Counted from the first letter of the stretch, positions 19,042 to 28,549 are shown. The stretch is DNA of 64,000 nt from Luteitalea pratensis (GCF_001618865.1 NZ_CP015136.1:4685001-4749000); one strand, 5' to 3'. Made by a program: numbers and translations. The notes: generated by a model from the sequence alone, not told the origin.

Positions 19042-19572
19042 TCAGCTCTGCTCCGGTAGTTCCCGTGCCACCGTCGCAGCCACCTTCTCCACGTCGACCT
19101 CATGGAGCAGCTCCGTCAGCCCCTCCGGCACCGCGATGTCCGCCCGCGCACAGAGATCGCGGAGCATCCGAAGCACCAGCGTCATCTCCTGCTCGGCGAG
19201 CAGGTTCACCTGCAGGTCGATCTGGGCGCGCTGATCGGAGTCGCGGGTCAGACGGTTCTGGCTGTTGAGAACGAACAGTGACAGAAAAATGGCCTCGAGG
19301 CTGACGATCGACGTCAGGAGCGAAAACGGAAACGGGTCAAACGGTGTGGGCAGAACGGCATTTGCCGTGACCCAACACGAGAACCACAGGGCGTGCAGGA
19401 TCAATGACGCAGTGGTGCCCACCGAGTACGTCACGCGATCACACACCAGAGCAAAGGCTGACCGCTGGAGCGCAGAACGCTTCGCCAGCAGCGCGACGGC
19501 TCGGGTGTTTCGGACGATCGGATCCTCTGCGTTCCCTGGCGCTGTCGCTAACGGCGTTGAGAGTGTGGTCAC
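19042..19572 (-). CDS. DUF1003 membrane protein
   Basis: From GTG 19572 (preceded by GGGGAGAAGG) the 176-residue protein has the DUF1003 core: 'LILHALWFSCWVTANAVL', the conserved 'PFDPFPFSLLTSIVSLEAIF' and 'LFVLNSQNRLTRDSDQRAQI' (with the 'Q.R....D..RA..D' segment). The C-terminal helix region 'EQEMTLVLRMLRDLCARADI' follows. Two transmembrane helices are expected. Function unknown; in Acidobacteria it is often near stress genes. A 44-bp copy of the core lies at 13977. Confidence 0.85.
   Translation of the reverse strand: MTTLSTPLATAPGNAEDPIVRNTRAVALLAKRSALQRSAFALVCDRVTYSVGTTASLILHALWFSCWVTANAVLPTPFDPFPFSLLTSIVSLEAIFLSLFVLNSQNRLTRDSDQRAQIDLQVNLLAEQEMTLVLRMLRDLCARADIAVPEGLTELLHEVDVEKVAATVARELPEQS
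19322..19365 (-). repeat. DUF1003 gene segment repeated at 13977 (R1, intact copy)
   Basis: Encodes 'TANAVLPTPFDPFPFS' inside the DUF1003 gene. The other copy at 13977-14020 differs at about two bases. Confidence 0.7.
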
Positions 19573-19860
19573 CTGAAGGCCTTCTCCCCGAATCTGTCGA
19601 GAGAAAGGCTCGACGTCCTGTGTTGCGTCCGGCGCATGCCGAAGGCGATCTTGCCCGCGTGGCCGAGCAGCAGACCGCAAAAGATTCCCTCGCACTGACC
19701 TCCTGCCCGTAACCTCCAGCGCCAAGGCCCCCACGACGCTCGGTACGCGCTGACCACGCGACCAATGCGTCGATCAGCGGTAACGTCGTGTATCCGCGAC
19801 GGACGTGCGACGTCGAACAGAACGGACGGCGCCCTATCTCGCTGGTCGGCCGCGCCTTGA

Positions 19861-19919
19861 TGTGCGCGGGACTGCACTCTGGTCAGCGCATCCGATGCTC
19901 AGCCAGTGATTCACGGCAC
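19861..19919 (-). repeat. 59-bp repeat R2, right copy
   Basis: Matches 14021-14079 closely. It overlaps the stop codon of the gene ending at 19911. No palindrome or ORF explains it. Confidence 0.75.
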
Positions 19920-20207
19920 GACCGCGGGAAGCGCGCGAATGGGAATCTCCTCCTCACCGAAGCGTGCCGCCAGCTCACGCGCATAGGCGCGCCACTGTTC
20001 GCGCTCGAAGATCTCGATCAGCACTTCGACCATGATGACGTCGTCGTGCTGCTCGATGCCGTCCGGCCCTACCCAGGCGCCTTTGGCCGGAGAACGGACA
20101 TACGCCGTCACGCCCTGGTACCGCTGGACCAGCTCGGCGCGCGTCTGTGCGATAGCGGCGTGGTTGCCCGGCGCGGACGTGACGGGAAGAAGAAGCTGAA
20201 TCAGCAC
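19911..20207 (-). CDS. Conserved small hypothetical protein (98 aa)
   Basis: Starts 'MLIQLLLPVTSAPGNHAAIA', with 'LVQRYQGVTAYVRSPAKGAW' and 'DVIMVEVLIEIFEREQWRAY' following. The alternating pattern suggests a small alpha/beta (dimeric barrel-like) domain. I recall similar unnamed proteins in Acidobacteria, without a known role. It follows the basic-protein gene with a 12-bp gap, so the two are probably co-transcribed. The stop lies at the edge of repeat R2. Confidence 0.65.
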   Translation of the reverse strand: MLIQLLLPVTSAPGNHAAIAQTRAELVQRYQGVTAYVRSPAKGAWVGPDGIEQHDDVIMVEVLIEIFEREQWRAYARELAARFGEEEIPIRALPAVVP

Positions 20208-20219
20208 ACGGCCGTCCTG

Positions 20220-20471
20220 CTAGCGCTTCTTGCTGGCCCGCTTCCCTGGAGTCTTCTCAGGGGATTGGTCACCCTGGTCGCCGAAGCCAGCCTTGACAGT
20301 CTTCTTCGCGGTGCGCATGCCATCTGCGCGCTGCGATCGCCCGACGTCGTCCATTTCGTTGAACTGGCCGGCGCCGGTGCGCTTTGCGTAGGCGCTCGCG
20401 CCGGGCTTACGAACCAGATCCCTCTTCGTGCTGGCGCGTTTCGTGGTCTTTCGAGCAGTTGCCTTGGCCAT
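20220..20471 (-). CDS. Small lysine-rich protein (83 aa)
   Basis: ATG 20471 gives 'MAKATARKTTKRASTKRDLV' and a tail ending in 'KTPGKRASKKR'. The middle 'TGAGQFNEMDDVGRSQRADG' is more ordered. The terminal Lys/Arg repeats resemble the DUF6496 protein at 30018 and the basic protein at 7942. A nucleic-acid-binding or compaction role is inferred from composition. It is the first gene of a two-gene run with the 98-aa ORF. Confidence 0.65.
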   Translation of the reverse strand: MAKATARKTTKRASTKRDLVRKPGASAYAKRTGAGQFNEMDDVGRSQRADGMRTAKKTVKAGFGDQGDQSPEKTPGKRASKKR

Positions 20472-20981
20472 CTTTCTCGTCTCAAGTTGCGCACTGTTCA
20501 CGGTCGTCGAAATACGTTTCGCTGGCACGCGCAGCAATGGCGCTGTGAAGAAGGCATTCACAATTGGTGCCGGCAGGTTCAAGAAGCGACGGGCGAGACG
20601 CCAAGGGCTGTGATTCATTCGGCGACACGGCTGCTTCGATCCAGCGACAACCCACCCTGGAATCATCTTTTCAGCAGTCCGCTACCAGTCCCCACGCGGG
20701 CCCACTGTCCTCGCCCAGGCGATGCTGACGAAGGCTGCCCGTTCGCTGGGGAACGTCATGCGATGGCCCGCTTCAGCAGTGCGAGACGCTTGGAGGGCGG
20801 GGCTTGTGGCAGATTGCCGTGAAGAGATGCTCCTGCGTTTCGGTAGGAGTCGGACGCGCGGTGTACGCGATCCTAGGGGTCTGCGAACATCGCCGCGCAA
20901 ATTGGCTGTTGCGGTCCGACAAAGCGCACGCTGAACTCGAGCATGCGTACGAGCCGCCCCTCGACGTCTGCCAATCCATGC
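20472..20981. other. Region without a recognised gene
   Basis: About 510 bases upstream of the lysine-rich gene. No convincing -24/-12 site, -35/-10 promoter or ORF was found on either strand. Confidence 0.4.
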
Positions 20982-21176
20982 CTACCAGGAGCGCGTTGCC
21001 TCCTCTATCGCCTGCTCGCCTTGTTGCTGAATGCCCGCGAGTTCGTTCCCCGCGCCGTCGACAGCGCGTACGAGTTCATCGATCTCGAGATGCAGGGCGC
21101 GCGTGTCGGTGTAAGGGTTGGTGTTTCCCGCCCGAACTCTTCGCCACTGCTGCTCGGCGTCGGTGACGCTCGAGCC
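20982..21176 (-). pseudogene. Unidentified helical fragment
   Basis: An open frame without start, ending in TAG at 20982, reads 'SVTDAEQQWRRVRAGNTNPY', then 'RALHLEIDELVRAVDGAGNE' and 'GIQQQGEQAIEEATRSW'. The heptad-like pattern is that of a real helical protein tail. Family not recognised. Confidence 0.3.
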
Positions 21177-21272
21177 TCAGGTAGCGTCCGCGTCCGAGCT
21201 GGGCCGCCGGGCGTCCGCGTTGCACAGCTTCGAACGTGATGGCGTCACGCTGACGGCAGAGTGACCGTCGCC

Positions 21273-21307
21273 GATCACTGCAGCTTGTTCTATCCGCAGT
21301 CTGCAGG
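21273..21307 (+). promoter_or_regulatory. Putative enhancer-binding-protein site
   Basis: GATCACTGCAGCTTGTTC, then ATCCGCAGTCTGCAGG. Nearly the same at 23121, and similar on the minus strand at 8261-8290. It contains CTGCAG near both ends. It is about 120 bp upstream of the -24/-12 site at 21412. Confidence 0.55.
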
Positions 21308-21411
21308 CCTTCACACCTGACATTCGGAAGCCAGCCGGGCCTTGCTCACAAACGTGCGTGCTTGAGAATTCGCCCCTATTGCGGGCCCGGAAACGGATCC
21401 CAGCAGACGGT

Positions 21412-21427
21412 TGGTACGCAACATGCT
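21412..21427 (+). promoter_or_regulatory. Sigma-54 (-24/-12) promoter
   Basis: TGGTACGCAACATGCT with GG at 21413-21414 and GC at 21425-21426. 10 of 12 consensus positions agree. The start codon at 21523 would give a leader of about 85 bases. Confidence 0.7.
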
Positions 21428-21522
21428 CTCTGCACAATCGCCTTGTGAATGCGATGGCGTGTTCGACCGGCCCAACTCCGTGTGCGGGCCTTGGCCATGG
21501 AACTGCTGGAGGAAAGAGATCA

Positions 21523-22311
21523 ATGGGTAGACCATTTGCCATCGTCACAGGGGCCTCGTCAGGTATCGGGCTCGAGTTGGCTGAAATTTGTGCGCAGGAG
21601 GGGTTCGATCTGCTCCTCGCAGCGGATCGTTGCGAACTGCAGGCGGCCGCTCACCGGCTCCGCGGTTTCGGTGCGGCGGTCACCGCGGTGGAAACCGACC
21701 TGGCCACGACTGCTGGCGTCGACCAACTGTGGGCTGCCGCTGCTGGCAGACCCGTCGATGCGCTCCTGGCCAACGCCGGGCACGGCCTCGGGCATGCCTT
21801 CCTCGAACAGGATTTCGACGATGTGCGACACGTCATCGATACGAACATCACGGGCACGATCTACCTGATCCAGCTCGCTGCGCGGCAGATGCGCGAGCGC
21901 AGCACGGGCCGCATTCTGATCACCGGCTCGATTGCTGGCTTCATCCCCGGCACCTATCAAGCGGTTTACAACGGCACCAAGGCGTTCGTCGACTCGTTCG
22001 CGTTCGCCTTGCGCGCAGAGTTGAAACACAGTGGCGTGACGGTGACGTGCCTGATGCCGGGAGCCACGGACACAGACTTCTTCGAGCGAGCCGACATGCT
22101 GGACACCAAAGTCGGCCAGGGGGCCAAAGACGACCCCGTCGATGTGGCCCGCGCCGGCTACGACGCGATGATGCGTGGCGACGGCGACGTGGTCAGCGGC
22201 TGGAAGAACAAGGTCCAGTCGGCGCTAGCCAACGTCACGCCCGCCGGAATGCCGGCCGAACAGCATCGCCGCATGGCCGAGCCTGGCGGCGGCGACAAGC
22301 CAGGCCAGTAA
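21523..22311 (+). CDS. Short-chain dehydrogenase/reductase (classical SDR)
   Basis: The 262-residue enzyme has the NAD(P)-binding 'VTGASSGIG', 'LLANAGHGLG' (the NAG motif), the catalytic Ser in 'ITGSIAGFIPGTYQAV' and 'YNGTK' (Tyr and Lys). The usual pattern reduces or oxidises carbonyl groups; the substrate is unknown. ATG 21523 follows GGAGGAAAGAGATCA, a strong ribosome binding site. Upstream lie a sigma-54 promoter and upstream element. The isochorismatase-like gene follows after 78 bp on the same strand and may share the transcript. Confidence 0.9.
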   Translation: MGRPFAIVTGASSGIGLELAEICAQEGFDLLLAADRCELQAAAHRLRGFGAAVTAVETDLATTAGVDQLWAAAAGRPVDALLANAGHGLGHAFLEQDFDDVRHVIDTNITGTIYLIQLAARQMRERSTGRILITGSIAGFIPGTYQAVYNGTKAFVDSFAFALRAELKHSGVTVTCLMPGATDTDFFERADMLDTKVGQGAKDDPVDVARAGYDAMMRGDGDVVSGWKNKVQSALANVTPAGMPAEQHRRMAEPGGGDKPGQ

Positions 22312-22389
22312 CGCCGTCAGCTGCGCATGGGTGGGCGCGTCTCCCATCGCCGGGTAGTCGAGGTGCCTAAGGTTAGTAGCGCCTCTCGA

Positions 22390-22980
22390 ATGGTCACAGT
22401 GCCGGTCGTGGGGACCGCATTGCTGCTCATCGATGTAATCAACGATTTGGCGTTCGACGGGGCGGACGCGCTCATTGCGCAGGCCGAGGCCATGGCCAAG
22501 TGCCTGGCAACCCTGAAGGGCAGGGCGATCGGCGCCGGCGTCCCTTGTATCTACGTCAATGACAACTTCGGTCAATGGCGTTCGGACTTTCGCCGCACGG
22601 TGATGCACTGTACAGCGGCAAGTTCTCCCGGCCGACGGGTCTCGTCGCGGCTGCGGCCCACACGTCACGACTTCTTCGTGCTGAAACCCAAGCACTCCGG
22701 ATTCTTCGACACCACGCTCGACACGCTGCTCAAGACCCTCCGCATTCGCCGCGTGATAGTGACCGGCATCGCCGGCAACATTTGTGTGCTCTTCACTGCC
22801 AACGACGCATACATGCGGGACCTGAAGCTGTTTGCCCCGCGCGACTGCATGGTCTCCAACACCACCGCGGACAACGCCTACGCGCTGCATCAAATCGAGA
22901 CCGTGATGAAGGGCAACGTCACCCCGTCCACGGCCTTGAGGTTTGGTCGCGCCAAACGCTTTCCGCGGCGCGACGAGTGA
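22390..22980 (+). CDS. Isochorismatase-like cysteine hydrolase
   Basis: About 196 residues with the family triad: Asp in 'ALLLIDVINDLAF', Lys in 'FFVLKPKHSGFFDTTL' and Cys in 'VTGIAGNICVLFTANDAY'. Such enzymes hydrolyse isochorismate, nicotinamide or carbamoyl substrates; the cis-peptide region 'VTGIAGNIC' fits the amidohydrolase branch. The substrate cannot be told. ATG 22390 is chosen because homology begins just after it; the longer frame from 22327 adds 21 basic residues. Probably in one transcript with the SDR. Confidence 0.85.
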   Translation: MVTVPVVGTALLLIDVINDLAFDGADALIAQAEAMAKCLATLKGRAIGAGVPCIYVNDNFGQWRSDFRRTVMHCTAASSPGRRVSSRLRPTRHDFFVLKPKHSGFFDTTLDTLLKTLRIRRVIVTGIAGNICVLFTANDAYMRDLKLFAPRDCMVSNTTADNAYALHQIETVMKGNVTPSTALRFGRAKRFPRRDE

Positions 22981-23120
22981 CGCGAGCGGCCAGCGGTGTG
23001 GCGTTGCCATCGACGGCCGGCGCCAGCGACGGCTGTAGTGCTGACCAAATCGATTGCCATGTGGTCGTCTGGAAAGCCGTCGTCGCTGTCCTCGCCGCAG
23101 TACGACTCTTGACCCGTCGC

Positions 23121-23155
23121 CAATCACTGCAGCTTGTTCAATCCGCAGTCTACAA
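23121..23155 (+). promoter_or_regulatory. Putative enhancer-binding-protein site
   Basis: AATCACTGCAGCTTGTTC, then ATCCGCAGTCTACAAGC, the same element as at 21273, 142 bp upstream of the -24/-12 site at 23281. Confidence 0.55.
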
Positions 23156-23280
23156 GCTGCTCAATCGTCCACAGCGAAGGCTGCATCGCGCCCGCTCACA
23201 GGGGCGCGCGGCGGAGAAACCGCTCGCAAGACGGGCTCGACACGGCTTCCGGCGGCCGTCGTGGCCAGGCCGTCACACGC

Positions 23281-23296
23281 TGGTACGCAACGTGCT
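23281..23296 (+). promoter_or_regulatory. Sigma-54 (-24/-12) promoter
   Basis: TGGTACGCAACGTGCT, identical to the site at 8110-8125 (minus). GC is at 23294-23295, so the predicted start of transcription lies only about 7 bases before the ATG at 23314. Confidence 0.7.
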
Positions 23297-23313
23297 CTTC
23301 TCGATATCAGCTT

Positions 23314-24015
23314 ATGACTACCGATGCCCTGTATGAGCGCCCCATTTCTCTGAGCACTGCTGAAGACTGGATCGCGCTTGGCGGCGGGGGATTGTTGCTG
23401 CTCCTCGGCGCGTCGCGACGAGACGCCGTCGGTGCACTCCTGGCGATTTCCTCAGCACCCCTGCTGTACCGAGGCATCACGGGCCAATGGCCGGCGCGTG
23501 TGAATGGCGACACCCCTTCCGACAGCACGACGAGGGCGCTCGGTGGCGAGCGCGGCGTGCACGTCCGGGAATCGATTCGGCTCGAAGTGCCGATTTCCGA
23601 AGCCTACGGCTTCTGGCGTCGCCTCGAGCAGTTGCCGCGATTCATGAAGCACCTGGACCGTGTGATCGAAAACGCGAACGGGACGTCGCACTGGGTGGCG
23701 GCCGGGCCAGCCGGGCTGCCGGTCGAGTGGGATGCCGAGATCATCAACGAGGTCGAGAACACCCTGATCGCGTGGCGGTCCCTTCCCGGATCTGACGTCG
23801 TGACCGCCGGGTCAGTGCGTTTCGACCCGGTCCGCGCCGGTCGCAGTACACAAGTCAGCGTCCACCTCCAATACGCGCCACCGGCCGGAAAGACCGGCGC
23901 GCTGATCGCGTCGCTGTTCGGCCGCGAGCCTTCTCAAACCATTCGCGAGGATCTCCGGAACTTCAAGCAGTTGCTCGAAGCCGGCGAAATTCCCCGCGCA
24001 GCCGCAACAACCTAG
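23314..24015 (+). CDS. SRPBCC-family (polyketide cyclase-like) membrane protein
   Basis: The 233-residue product begins with two hydrophobic segments of a DUF2892-like region ('WIALGGGGLLLLLGASRR', 'AVGALLAISSAPLLYRGI'). An SRPBCC/START-type domain follows: 'VHVRESIRLEVPISEAYGFW', 'RRLEQLPRFMKHLDRV', 'HWVAAGPAGLPVEWDAEI'. Bacterial relatives of this architecture are common in Acidobacteria and usually next to zinc-dependent dehydrogenases, as here; their ligand is unknown. ATG 23314 has no Shine-Dalgarno sequence and is very near the predicted sigma-54 start. The alcohol dehydrogenase follows after 9 bp. Confidence 0.85.
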   Translation: MTTDALYERPISLSTAEDWIALGGGGLLLLLGASRRDAVGALLAISSAPLLYRGITGQWPARVNGDTPSDSTTRALGGERGVHVRESIRLEVPISEAYGFWRRLEQLPRFMKHLDRVIENANGTSHWVAAGPAGLPVEWDAEIINEVENTLIAWRSLPGSDVVTAGSVRFDPVRAGRSTQVSVHLQYAPPAGKTGALIASLFGREPSQTIREDLRNFKQLLEAGEIPRAAATT

Positions 24016-24024
24016 GGAACGACC

Positions 24025-25293
24025 ATGCGAGCCGTCTGCTGGGAAGGCACGGAGAAGATCCAGGTGGAGACGGTTCCGGACCCCGTCATCCTCAACCCGC
24101 GCGACGCCATCATCAAGGTGACGACGACCGCGATCTGCGGGTCCGATCTGCACATCTACGACGGCTACATCCCGACGATGCAGAAGGGCGACGTACTCGG
24201 CCACGAGTTCATGGGCGAAGTCGTCGAGGTCGGGAAAGAGGCGACGCGGCTCAACGTCGGCGATCGCGTCGTGGTGCCGTTCACCATCGCCTGCGGCCAC
24301 TGCTACTACTGCAAGGAGCAGCTCTGGTCGCTGTGCGACAACTCGAATCCGAATGCGTGGATGGCCGAAAAACTCTACGGCTATTCCGGGTCCGGCCTGT
24401 TCGGGTACTCGCACATGTACGGCGGCTACCCCGGCGGGCAGGCGGAATACGCGCGCGTCCCGTTTGCAGACGTCGGCCCGCTGAAGGTGCCTGACACGCT
24501 CACCGACGAGCAGGTCCTCTTCCTGTCCGACATCTTCCCCACCGGCTACATGGCGGCTGAGAACTGCAACATCAGGCCCGGCGACACGGTGGCGGTCTGG
24601 GGTTGTGGCCCGGTCGGGCAGTTTGCGATCAAAAGCGCCTATCTCCTCGGCGCCGAGCGCGTGATCGCGATCGATCGCTTCGCCGAACGGCTCGAGCTCG
24701 CATCCTCACAGGGTGAAGCCGAGACGTTGAATTATGAGCGGGTCGACGTCCTCGATGCGCTCCGTCAGATGACCGGCGGCCAGGGGCCGGATTCATGCAT
24801 CGATGCTGTCGGCCTCGAGGCGCACGGCACGACGCTCGACGCCTGGTATGACCGCGCGAAGACGTCGATGTTGATGGCAACCGATCGGACGCATGCGCTG
24901 CGCCAGGCCATCAGTGCCTGCCGCAAGGGCGGGACGGTGTCCATTCCAGGCGTCTACGGCGGATGGCTCGACAAGTTCCCCATGGGCGCCGCATTCGCCA
25001 AGGGCCTGACCCTCAAGATGGGCCAGACTCACATGCACAAGTACATGCCGATCCTGCTCGATCGCATCGAACGAGGCGAAATCGACCCATCCTTCATCAT
25101 CACGCACCGGATTGGCCTGGAAGATGCGCCGGCCATGTATCGCACCTTTCGCGACAAGCACGACTCGTGCATCAAGGTCGTCATGAAGCCTGGCGAGGCG
25201 ACGCCAGACAAAGCCAAGGCGGGCCATGAGCGTCGGCGTGCCGATCTCGATCGGAATGTCGAGCTGGGGTCTGCAGGAACGGGCCGCGAGTAG
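24025..25293 (+). CDS. Zinc-dependent alcohol dehydrogenase (formaldehyde dehydrogenase-like)
   Basis: A 422-residue medium-chain dehydrogenase. Catalytic zinc ligands are in '[11 protein letters not shown]' (Cys) and '[12 protein letters not shown]' (His-Glu); four structural-zinc Cys appear in '[15 protein letters not shown]'. The Rossmann loop is '[17 protein letters not shown]'. The length and the segment '[20 protein letters not shown]' fit the glutathione-independent formaldehyde dehydrogenase group, which oxidises aldehydes or alcohols with NAD. The substrate is inferred from the group only. ATG 24025 lies 9 bases after the SRPBCC gene. RecQ follows 8 bases after its stop. Confidence 0.9.
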   Translation: MRAVCWEGTEKIQVETVPDPVILNPRDAIIKVTTTAICGSDLHIYDGYIPTMQKGDVLGHEFMGEVVEVGKEATRLNVGDRVVVPFTIACGHCYYCKEQLWSLCDNSNPNAWMAEKLYGYSGSGLFGYSHMYGGYPGGQAEYARVPFADVGPLKVPDTLTDEQVLFLSDIFPTGYMAAENCNIRPGDTVAVWGCGPVGQFAIKSAYLLGAERVIAIDRFAERLELASSQGEAETLNYERVDVLDALRQMTGGQGPDSCIDAVGLEAHGTTLDAWYDRAKTSMLMATDRTHALRQAISACRKGGTVSIPGVYGGWLDKFPMGAAFAKGLTLKMGQTHMHKYMPILLDRIERGEIDPSFIITHRIGLEDAPAMYRTFRDKHDSCIKVVMKPGEATPDKAKAGHERRRADLDRNVELGSAGTGRE

Positions 25294-25301
25294 GCCCCCC
25301 G

Positions 25302-26846
25302 ATGTCAACACGGCCCCGCGTTCCAGGCGAAACGCCGTCCCCCGATCACGACGTCCCGATGAAGTCGAGAGCAAGCGGCGCTCGTGTGTCGAGGGTCATC
25401 CGTCACGTCTTCGGTCTTGCGGGACTTCGCCCGGGCCAGCAGGCGGTGATTGACGCGGTGCTCGCCAAGCGACATACGCTCGCAATCATGCCCACCGGGG
25501 CTGGTAAGTCGCTGTGCTACCAGGTGCCGGCCATGCTGATGCCGGGCATGACCGTCGTCGTGTCGCCGCTGATCGCGTTGATGCGCGACCAGTGCGACAA
25601 ACTGTCCGCGCTCGGCCTCGAGGCCGTCCAGGTCAACAGCGCGATTCCGAGTGGCGACGTCCAACGCGCCCGCGCCATGATTGGCCGTCGTGCCGTCGAG
25701 TTCGTGTTCACGACGCCCGAACAGCTTGCAGCCACGGAACTCCGTCAGTTGCTGGCCGGCGCGGCGGTCGATCTCGTCGTCATCGATGAAGCCCACTGCA
25801 TCAGTCAATGGGGGCACGACTTCCGGCCGGCGTACCTCGACGCTCTTTCGGGGCTGCGCGCATTGGGGTCGCCCACGGTCCTGGCGCTCACGGCGACCGC
25901 GACACCCGAAGTGATTGCCGACATCGAACGGCAACTGGATCTCGGGCCCCTGCGTGTGATCAACACCGGGGCGCATCGTCCGAACCTGTCATACCAGGTG
26001 CGGCCCGTCTCGAGCGATGCCGACAAACAGCGCCAACTCGTGGACATCGTCCGCGCGACGACCGGATCCACCGTCGTCTACGCGGCGACGGTGCGCCACG
26101 TCGACGCACTGCAGGCGCTGTTTCGAGAAGAGGGGATCGCGGCGACCTCGTACCATGGCCGCCGCCGAGCTGTGGAGCGGGGCGAGTCTCAGGACGCCTT
26201 CATGGGCGGGGCGGTGCCCATCATCATCGCCACCAATGCGTTTGGCATGGGCATCGACAAGCCCGACATCCGCACGGTGGTCCACTATGACCTCCCAGCC
26301 TCACTCGACGTCTACTACCAGGAGTCGGGTAGAGCCGGCCGCGACGGCGAGGCCGCCGACTGCATCCTGCTGTTCCAGCGACGCGACCGGGGGCTGCAAC
26401 GATTTTTCATGGCCGGACGGTATCCCACGCACGACGACTTCCTGGCGCTGATCGAGGGCCTCCGCAGTGCGACACGGAGCAACGCGATGACCGTCGATGC
26501 GATCCGGAGCGCCATGCCTTCCGTCGCGGCGAGCAAGCTTCGCGTGATGCTGGCTGCGCTGAAACAGGATGGCCTGGTCCGCGAACGTCGCGGTGCGAGA
26601 TACGAGCTGCGGCCGCAGTTGTGGACTGCGTCCATCGAACCGCTCGTGTCGGCCTACGAACAACGACGTCAGCGAGACCAGACCAAGCTCGAGCAGATGG
26701 TCGTTTACGCGCAAACGGCGCTGTGTCGAACGCGTGTCCTGCTGGAGGCGCTCGGCGAAACGGTGGAGTGGTCGCAATGCGGCACATGCGACAACTGCCG
26801 CGGCCTGTCGATTCGCGCCGAAGCCGTCGCTGAGGGAGCGGCATGA
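25302..26846 (+). CDS. recQ: ATP-dependent DNA helicase RecQ
   Basis: 514 residues with the RecQ motifs: Q-region 'LRPGQQAVIDAVLA', Walker A 'MPTGAGKSLCYQ', 'DEAHCISQWGHDFR', 'ALTATATPEV', 'YHGRRRAVERGE', 'ATNAFGMGIDKPDIR' and 'QESGRAGRDG'. The zinc-binding segment ends in 'QCGTCDNC'. No HRDC domain is present, so it is a short RecQ with a divergent winged-helix. It unwinds recombination and repair intermediates. Being third in a promoter-led run (SRPBCC, dehydrogenase, recQ) is unusual and suggests stress-coupled expression. The exact start is uncertain. Confidence 0.92.
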   Translation: MSTRPRVPGETPSPDHDVPMKSRASGARVSRVIRHVFGLAGLRPGQQAVIDAVLAKRHTLAIMPTGAGKSLCYQVPAMLMPGMTVVVSPLIALMRDQCDKLSALGLEAVQVNSAIPSGDVQRARAMIGRRAVEFVFTTPEQLAATELRQLLAGAAVDLVVIDEAHCISQWGHDFRPAYLDALSGLRALGSPTVLALTATATPEVIADIERQLDLGPLRVINTGAHRPNLSYQVRPVSSDADKQRQLVDIVRATTGSTVVYAATVRHVDALQALFREEGIAATSYHGRRRAVERGESQDAFMGGAVPIIIATNAFGMGIDKPDIRTVVHYDLPASLDVYYQESGRAGRDGEAADCILLFQRRDRGLQRFFMAGRYPTHDDFLALIEGLRSATRSNAMTVDAIRSAMPSVAASKLRVMLAALKQDGLVRERRGARYELRPQLWTASIEPLVSAYEQRRQRDQTKLEQMVVYAQTALCRTRVLLEALGETVEWSQCGTCDNCRGLSIRAEAVAEGAA

Positions 26847-26948
26847 TGGACACGCGTCGAATACGGTCAACGAGTCATCCCGACCGCAACGGCCGCTGGC
26901 ACCGCTCCCTCTACATGCCCCCCATCACGGTCAAAGACGTTGAAAGGC

Positions 26949-28481
26949 ATGACGATGGCCACCGCACAGCATGACACCACCCCGTACTGGTCGACGTCGG
27001 CCACGTTTCCACAATTTGCCAAGCTGGCCGGTAATGCCGACGCCGATGTCGTCGTGGTCGGTGGTGGGATCACCGGTCTCACTACCGCCTACCTCCTCGC
27101 GAAGGCCGGCACACGCGTCGTCGTGCTCGAACGTGGCCGTTGTGCCGCGATCGACACGGGACATACCAGCGCGCACCTGACGATGGTGACCGACACGCGT
27201 CTCGGCACGCTGGTGACGAACTTCGGACGCAGCCATGGGCAAGCGGTGTGGGACGCAGGGCTCGCCGCCATCGCCACGATTGACGACATCGTTCGTGAGC
27301 ACGCCATCGACGCGGGCTTCGAGTGGGTGGACGGCTACCTCCACGCACGGTTCGGCGACGGCGCAAGCGATCAGCGGAAGCACCTCGAGGCCGACGCGAT
27401 GTTGGCCGGTGAGTTGGGCTTCGATGCCGAATACATCGAGTCAGTACCGCTGGTGGGCCGCCCAGGCGTGCGCTTCGCCAATCAAGCCCGCATCCATCCG
27501 CGCCAGTACCTCGCGGGGGTGGCGAAGGCGATCGTGGCACTCGGGGGCCGCATCTACGAGCATTCCGAGGCCGACGAGTTCTGCGAGGGCCCACGCCGTG
27601 TGAAGGCCAATGGCCATACGGTGACGTGTGCCGACGTCGTCATCGCGACCCACAATCCCGTGGTGGGCTTCGGCGGCACGGCGGGCGCCACCCTGTTTCA
27701 GACCAAGCTGGCGCTGTACACCAGTTACGTGATCGCTGGGCGTGTTGCCAACGGTGTCGTGCCGGATGCGCTCTGGTGGGACACAGGTGACCCCTACCAG
27801 TTCGTTCGCGTCGATCCGCACCAGGACTACGACGTGGTGATGCTTGGCGGCGAAGACCACAAGACCGGGCAAGAGGACGATACCGAGGCGTGCTATCGGC
27901 GCCTCGAAGAGCATCTCCGGGTAATCGTTCCGGATATCGAATTGACGCATCGCTGGTCGGGCCAAGTCATCGAGACGCCCGATGGCCTGCCGTACATCGG
28001 CCAGAGCGCCGACCACCAATACTCGGCGACCGGATACGCCGGCAATGGCCTGACGTTCGGGACGTTGGCTGGTGTCATCATCTCGGACGCCATCCTCGAG
28101 CGCTCGAACCCGTGGACCGAGCTGTTCGATCCCAGTCGAAAAGCGCTGACCCGCGGCCTGTGGGACTACGTCAAGGAAAACGTGGACTACCCGTATTACA
28201 TGATTCGCGATCGCTTTGCCGGCGCCGACGCGAAATCCGTTCGTGCGGTCAGACGCGGCCAGGGAAAGGTCATCGAACGGAATGGCGCCAAGGTCGCGGC
28301 GTATCGCGACACGGCTGGCACCGCCACGCTGCGCTCCGCCATCTGCACGCACATGGGCTGCACGGTGGGCTGGAATGCGGCCGAGCGCACATGGGATTGC
28401 CCCTGTCACGGATCGAGGTTCACGACGTCTGGCAAAGTCATCTCCGGACCGGCCGAAACGCCACTCTCCGACGTTGACTGA
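26949..28481 (+). CDS. FAD-dependent oxidoreductase with C-terminal Rieske [2Fe-2S] domain
   Basis: About 510 residues. The N-terminal DAO-type domain has the FAD loop '[18 protein letters not shown]' and '[14 protein letters not shown]'. A C-terminal Rieske domain follows with both iron ligand pairs: 'CTHMGC' and 'CPCHGS'. Bacillus YhfW-type proteins share this layout; the substrate is not known. It may start at ATG 26949 or 26955, after GAAAGG. A second DAO-type enzyme follows 68 bp later. The pair could pass electrons between substrates, but that is speculation. Confidence 0.9.
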   Translation: MTMATAQHDTTPYWSTSATFPQFAKLAGNADADVVVVGGGITGLTTAYLLAKAGTRVVVLERGRCAAIDTGHTSAHLTMVTDTRLGTLVTNFGRSHGQAVWDAGLAAIATIDDIVREHAIDAGFEWVDGYLHARFGDGASDQRKHLEADAMLAGELGFDAEYIESVPLVGRPGVRFANQARIHPRQYLAGVAKAIVALGGRIYEHSEADEFCEGPRRVKANGHTVTCADVVIATHNPVVGFGGTAGATLFQTKLALYTSYVIAGRVANGVVPDALWWDTGDPYQFVRVDPHQDYDVVMLGGEDHKTGQEDDTEACYRRLEEHLRVIVPDIELTHRWSGQVIETPDGLPYIGQSADHQYSATGYAGNGLTFGTLAGVIISDAILERSNPWTELFDPSRKALTRGLWDYVKENVDYPYYMIRDRFAGADAKSVRAVRRGQGKVIERNGAKVAAYRDTAGTATLRSAICTHMGCTVGWNAAERTWDCPCHGSRFTTSGKVISGPAETPLSDVD

Positions 28482-28549
28482 GACGCGGGCTGCGGAATGG
28501 TGACGCAGGAACCCCGGTCATGCGCGGATAGTGACGGATCGCTGGCGGG

